Shown in pieces: positions 61,308 to 64,000 of a stretch of 64,000 nucleotides of DNA. A program made the position numbers and the translations under genes. The stretch is from Mycolicibacter nonchromogenicus (GTDB lineage: Bacteria > Actinomycetota > Actinomycetes > Mycobacteriales > Mycobacteriaceae): assembly GCF_002101775.1 (NCBI RefSeq), contig NZ_LQPI01000048.1, positions 145,804 to 209,803 on the forward strand. The letters are read 5' to 3'. Numbering within the stretch: the first letter of the stretch is position 1; every line of letters starts with the position of its first letter. The notes under the pieces are model-generated. The model saw only the letters and a program-made list of their open reading frames with translations. It did no database searches and was not told where the DNA came from.

Positions 61308-62230
61308 TTCGGGCGAGCTGCCTGTGCAAAAGGCGTTATCGCGGAGAGGAATTCGTCCGGCTTCTCCAGCTGAGGACTGTGCCCCGATCCGGCGATGACG
61401 ACCGGCTGCAGGCCGGCCTGGCGATAGCGCGCGACGTTCGGGGCGGTCGGGGTCAGCACATCGCTGTCACCCCACACCACCAGCACCGGTTTGCCCAGAC
61501 CCGCCAGGCGGTCGGCCACCGCCCGCTGTTCGTTGATCCGGCTCGCGGCTTTGGCGTCGCACAATGCGTTGTGGGTCATCCGCTTCAACGACCGGTAGGC
61601 CAATGCGGGAACCGGAAAATCGGCCGCGAACCCGGTCTGCAACGAACTCTTGTCGACGGCGTCGAGGCGGCGCAACGTGTCCAGCGCGGGACCAACCACC
61701 AGCCAGCACACCGCGTTGCCCAGTGCGGGCATGGCGGTCATCCCCAGCGCGGCGGGGGTGTCGGAGACGATCACGCGGTCCACCAGGTCTGGGGCGGCCT
61801 CGGCCAACGCGGTGGCCACCAACCCCCCGGTCGAATGCCCCACCAGCACCGCATGGCGCACACCCAGCGCACCGAGTGCCTGGCGCATGGCGGCGGCCTG
61901 GCCCTCCGCGCTGTAGGGCGCCGCGTCCCTCGGGGCCTCCGACCCGCCGTGGCCGACCAGATCGATCGCAACCACCCGAGAGCCCTGTGCCAGTGCCGGC
62001 GCCACCGCCTCCCACCACTCGATGGACGCCGAATAGCCGTGCAGCAGCACGATGGCATGGTCTGAACCAGAGCCGTACTCGCGAACGTTGAGATCCGGGC
62101 CGGACAGATCGAGCACCCGCCCCTGCGCGAATGGCTCGGCACCGCGGGTGATCCGGTCAGTGATCACCGTGTTGACCAGGAGTGCGACGATGACCAGCGT
62201 GATGACCAAAGCGGCGAGGCGTTTACCCAC
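61304..62230 (-). CDS. membrane-anchored alpha/beta hydrolase
   Basis: The protein has 308 residues from GTG 62230; the frame extends to 62572 but would overlap the VOC gene. An N-terminal membrane segment (about 5-25) acts as anchor or signal. The hydrolase core has IVLLHGYSASIEWWEAV near 63, the nucleophile GHSTGGLVATALAE near 136, the acid in VWGDSDVLTPTAPNV near 255 and the His in GSGHSPQLEKPDEFL near 283. It may act as an esterase or lipase in the periplasm. Substrate unknown. Confidence 0.86.
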   Translation of the reverse strand: MGKRLAALVITLVIVALLVNTVITDRITRGAEPFAQGRVLDLSGPDLNVREYGSGSDHAIVLLHGYSASIEWWEAVAPALAQGSRVVAIDLVGHGGSEAPRDAAPYSAEGQAAAMRQALGALGVRHAVLVGHSTGGLVATALAEAAPDLVDRVIVSDTPAALGMTAMPALGNAVCWLVVGPALDTLRRLDAVDKSSLQTGFAADFPVPALAYRSLKRMTHNALCDAKAASRINEQRAVADRLAGLGKPVLVVWGDSDVLTPTAPNVARYRQAGLQPVVIAGSGHSPQLEKPDEFLSAITPFAQAARPN

Positions 62231-62287
62231 CCGCTGACGGTATCCGGGCTTAGCCTGGATCGGGATCGAATACACAGGAGGTATGCA

Positions 62288-62641
62288 GTGAGCGACCACG
62301 ACATCCGCATGATCGTCTTGTCCACCGACAACCTGGACGAATCGATCAAGTTCTACAGCGAGACCCTGGGCATGCCGCTGAAGTTTCGCGACGGCGCGCA
62401 CTTCGCGGCCCTGGACGGCGGGTCGGTGACGCTGGCGCTGGCGACTGCGGTGGACCACCCGATCCACGGGCAGGTGGTGGTCGGCATCAAGACCGACGAC
62501 GTGGACGGTGCGGCGAAAGCCATCGAGGCCAGCGGCGGCGGAATCGTGAAGGGCCCCTACGACGACGCCCACGAGCGCCGGGCCGTGGTCTACGACAACA
62601 AGGGCAACGGGCTGGTCTTCTACAAGCCGTTGGGGCGGTAA
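62288..62641 (+). CDS. small VOC-family (glyoxalase-like) protein
   Basis: The protein has 117 residues from GTG 62288, after ACAGGAGG. It shows the VOC pattern IRMIVLSTDNLDESIKFYSETLGMPLKFRDG and a closing VVYDNKGNGLVFYKPLG strand. The usual metal residues are not obvious (no N-terminal His), so it may bind a ligand without a metal. It is divergent from the hydrolase. A hairpin terminator follows. Confidence 0.85.
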   Translation: MSDHDIRMIVLSTDNLDESIKFYSETLGMPLKFRDGAHFAALDGGSVTLALATAVDHPIHGQVVVGIKTDDVDGAAKAIEASGGGIVKGPYDDAHERRAVVYDNKGNGLVFYKPLGR

Positions 62642-62652
62642 GGCCAGGCGGA

Positions 62653-62691
62653 CAGGCGCAACCCGGTCCCCTGGGGATCGGGTTGCGCCTG
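62653..62691 (+). terminator. hairpin terminator after the small VOC gene
   Basis: CAGGCGCAACCCG pairs perfectly with CGGGTTGCGCCTG (13 pairs) across a 13-base loop. No T-tract follows. Confidence 0.72.
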
Positions 62692-62761
62692 CCTGGGATC
62701 CCGCCTATTGCGACGCCTGGATCTAGGGCCTGGAGTCGGGTAGAGGTCTACCCTCCCAAGT

Positions 62762-63250
62762 GTGACCTCGACACCGCCTCCTTGGCCCACACCGCCTCCC
62801 GCTCAGGCGCCCCGGCGGTTCACTTCGATAGTCGCGGCGCTTGCTGCGTTGCTGTCGGTCGCCGCGTTGATCGTGGCGATCATTTCGCTGACTCGTTCAG
62901 CCGACGCATCGACGCCGCACTACACGGCCGCGCAGCAAGCCGACGCCAAGAAGCGCCTCTGCGACAGTTACCGGCTTGCAGCTCATGCCGAACACGTCGA
63001 GACAAACACGCCCGACAATGTTGCGCTCGCGCGTCTCTCTGCGACGAACGGGGCCCTGATCCTTGAGACGGCCGCTGCGGACCCGGCACTAGACCCTCAG
63101 TATCGCGATGCGGCCCGGGCTCTCGCGCTCACGTACCAGAAACTCGTTGCGGTGGCCACTGGTAAAGATCCAGGAGACCCGGAGCTTGAGACGGTACTCG
63201 CCGATACCAACGCTAATGCGCGCGCGCTGCAGCAGCTCTGCGGTGACTAG
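62762..63250 (+). CDS. small membrane-anchored protein, function unknown (intact copy)
   Basis: The protein has 162 residues from GTG 62762. A TACCCT -10 box (62749-62754) lies seven bases before it, as for a leaderless mRNA. A Pro-rich cytoplasmic N-terminus (1-18) precedes one membrane segment (about 22-45). The extracytoplasmic helical domain has HYTAAQQADAKKRLCDSYRLAA near 52-73 and a second Cys in LQQLCGD at the end, probably paired. This type is common in mycobacteria and of unknown function. A truncated duplicate begins at 63500. Confidence 0.78.
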   Translation: MTSTPPPWPTPPPAQAPRRFTSIVAALAALLSVAALIVAIISLTRSADASTPHYTAAQQADAKKRLCDSYRLAAHAEHVETNTPDNVALARLSATNGALILETAAADPALDPQYRDAARALALTYQKLVAVATGKDPGDPELETVLADTNANARALQQLCGD

Positions 63251-63499
63251 CCCGCTTCTACGAGGGCTACGCCTGCTGACGCTACCGCGGTGCTCCGGGC
63301 AGAGTAACTGGAGCGAGAGATGTGCCGGTCCGATTCGAACACCGCGACCGCACACAGCCGACGCTTGGACTGGACGTAATCACCGGCCCGGTTGCGCCCG
63401 CCGGTGCCACACTAATTAGCGCCACGAAGTCCGCCTGCCGAGCGAACACCCCAACCAGGATGTAAATGTGAAATCGCGTTGGGGTCTACCCTCCGCATT
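63251..63499. other. 249-base non-coding gap between the duplicated genes
   Basis: No gene found. The last 15 bases repeat the promoter-start block of the first copy (GGTCTACCCTCC, then GTGACC). A GATTCGAAC box near 63332 recalls a tRNA T-arm, but no cloverleaf can be built. Confidence 0.5.
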
Positions 63500-63871
63500 G
63501 TGACCATAACCCCGCCTCCAGGGCCTAGACAGCACCCCGCTCAGTCACCCCGGCCGTCCACTTCGGTGTTCTCGGCGCTTGCTGCGTTGCTGTCAGTCGC
63601 TGCATTGCTCTTGGCGATCGTTGCGCTGATCCGTTCAGTTGACGCGTCAACGCCGCATTACACAGCCGCGCAGCAAGCCGACGCCAAGGAACGACTCTGT
63701 GACAGTTACAAACTCGCAGCTCATGCCGAGCACATTGAGACGAACACGCCTGACAACATTGCGCTCGCGCGTCTCTCCGCAACGAACGGCGCCGTGATCC
63801 TTGAGACCGCTGCGACGGACCCGGCACTAGAGCCTCAGTATCGCAATGCCCTGCGTGTCAGGGTGAGTTGA
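63500..63871 (+). pseudogene. truncated duplicate of the small membrane-protein gene
   Basis: The frame has 123 codons from GTG 63500, again seven bases after TACCCT (63487-63492). It is close to the intact copy through the Pro-rich start, the membrane segment, STPHYTAAQQADAKERLCDSYKLAAHAEH (in part) and LEPQYRNA. After that the DNA similarity stops abruptly near 63847 and the frame ends in an unrelated LRVRVS. About 45 C-terminal residues, including the second Cys, are lost. The sharp break suggests insertion or recombination rather than drift. Confidence 0.75.
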
Positions 63872-63925
63872 GTCCAGTGGTTCATAGCAACCCGCTTGCA
63901 GGGCGAGATACGGATCAACTCGAAG

Positions 63926-64000
63926 ATGACGATTTCCAGCCCGGCTGTGGCCGGGGAGAATGCGTACATGGATGCAACACGTCCACGTGGTGGTGGCCCG
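63926..64000 (+). CDS. start of an unidentified gene cut by the window edge, possibly a transposase
   Basis: ATG 63926 opens a frame of 25 codons that runs off the window. It begins MTISSPAVAGENAY and ends TRPRGGGP. The wording, from memory, recalls the N-terminus of an IS3-type transposase first frame, and its place right after the broken duplicate suits a mobile element. The fragment is too short to prove this. Confidence 0.35.
   Translation, partial: MTISSPAVAGENAYMDATRPRGGGP

Noticed and set aside
63320..63410. GATTCGAAC box that recalls a tRNA T-arm on the minus strand
   Set aside because: The stem does not pair, and no acceptor, D-arm or anticodon arm can be built around it.

Overview
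The window is high-G+C actinobacterial DNA and almost certainly comes from a Mycobacterium/Mycolicibacterium-type genome. It carries a complete mce1-type lipid importer operon, fadD5, TB18.5, PtpB, TIGR00027 methyltransferases and many TetR regulators. Read backwards, the gene order recalls the M. tuberculosis stretch from about Rv0133 to Rv0178, with several accessory blocks inserted. These synteny statements rest on family knowledge and were not searched.

Layout. (1) 1-4710, plus strand: the 3' end of a second, non-mce1 mce operon (D partial, E lipoprotein, F), one Mce-associated protein and a secreted DUF3298-like protein. (2) 4707-20851, minus strand: a DUF1275 membrane protein, then the whole mce1 locus read 3' to 5' (four Mce-associated proteins, mce1F-A, yrbE1B, yrbE1A, fadD5), preceded by TB18.5 and a thioesterase. 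The two mce operons meet tail to tail. The usual repressor gene mce1R is absent from its expected place. (3) 20866-33861: an alcohol dehydrogenase, then an accessory catabolic cluster. It holds a seven-gene minus-strand operon (two unrecognised proteins, a P450, two dehydrogenases, an HpaI-type aldolase, a Baeyer-Villiger monooxygenase) and divergent DUF427, thioesterase, SMP-30 lactonase and TetR genes. Three of its promoters share one 26-bp element. (4) 33898-43394: core-like genes (hydrolase, TetR, a 47-residue protein, ptpB, SDR, methyltransferase, two TetRs, AlkA-like glycosylase, NTF2-like, DUF427, epimerase, SnoaL-like). (5) 43403-47856: a plus-strand operon (VOC, crotonase, TetR, hydrolase, P450) behind a KstR-type palindrome. 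(6) 47874-53429: msrA, a P450/TetR pair with twin operators, and a desaturase/reductase pair with a divergent TetR and a DesT-like operator. (7) 53430-58432: two copies of a 60-bp palindromic repeat and three tandem secreted phosphodiesterase paralogues. (8) 58558-64000: nitronate monooxygenase-like, GNAT, M19 dipeptidase-like, hydrolase, VOC, then a duplicated small membrane-protein gene. Its second copy is cut off at what looks like a mobile-element boundary.

How the genes work together. The Mce blocks import lipids or sterols, and FadD5 would activate imported fatty acids. The P450s, monooxygenase, dehydrogenases, lactonase, thioesterases and crotonase look like oxidative degradation of alicyclic or lipid substrates under local TetR control. 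The desaturase pair adjusts acyl chains. No rRNA, tRNA, CRISPR array or complete insertion sequence was seen.
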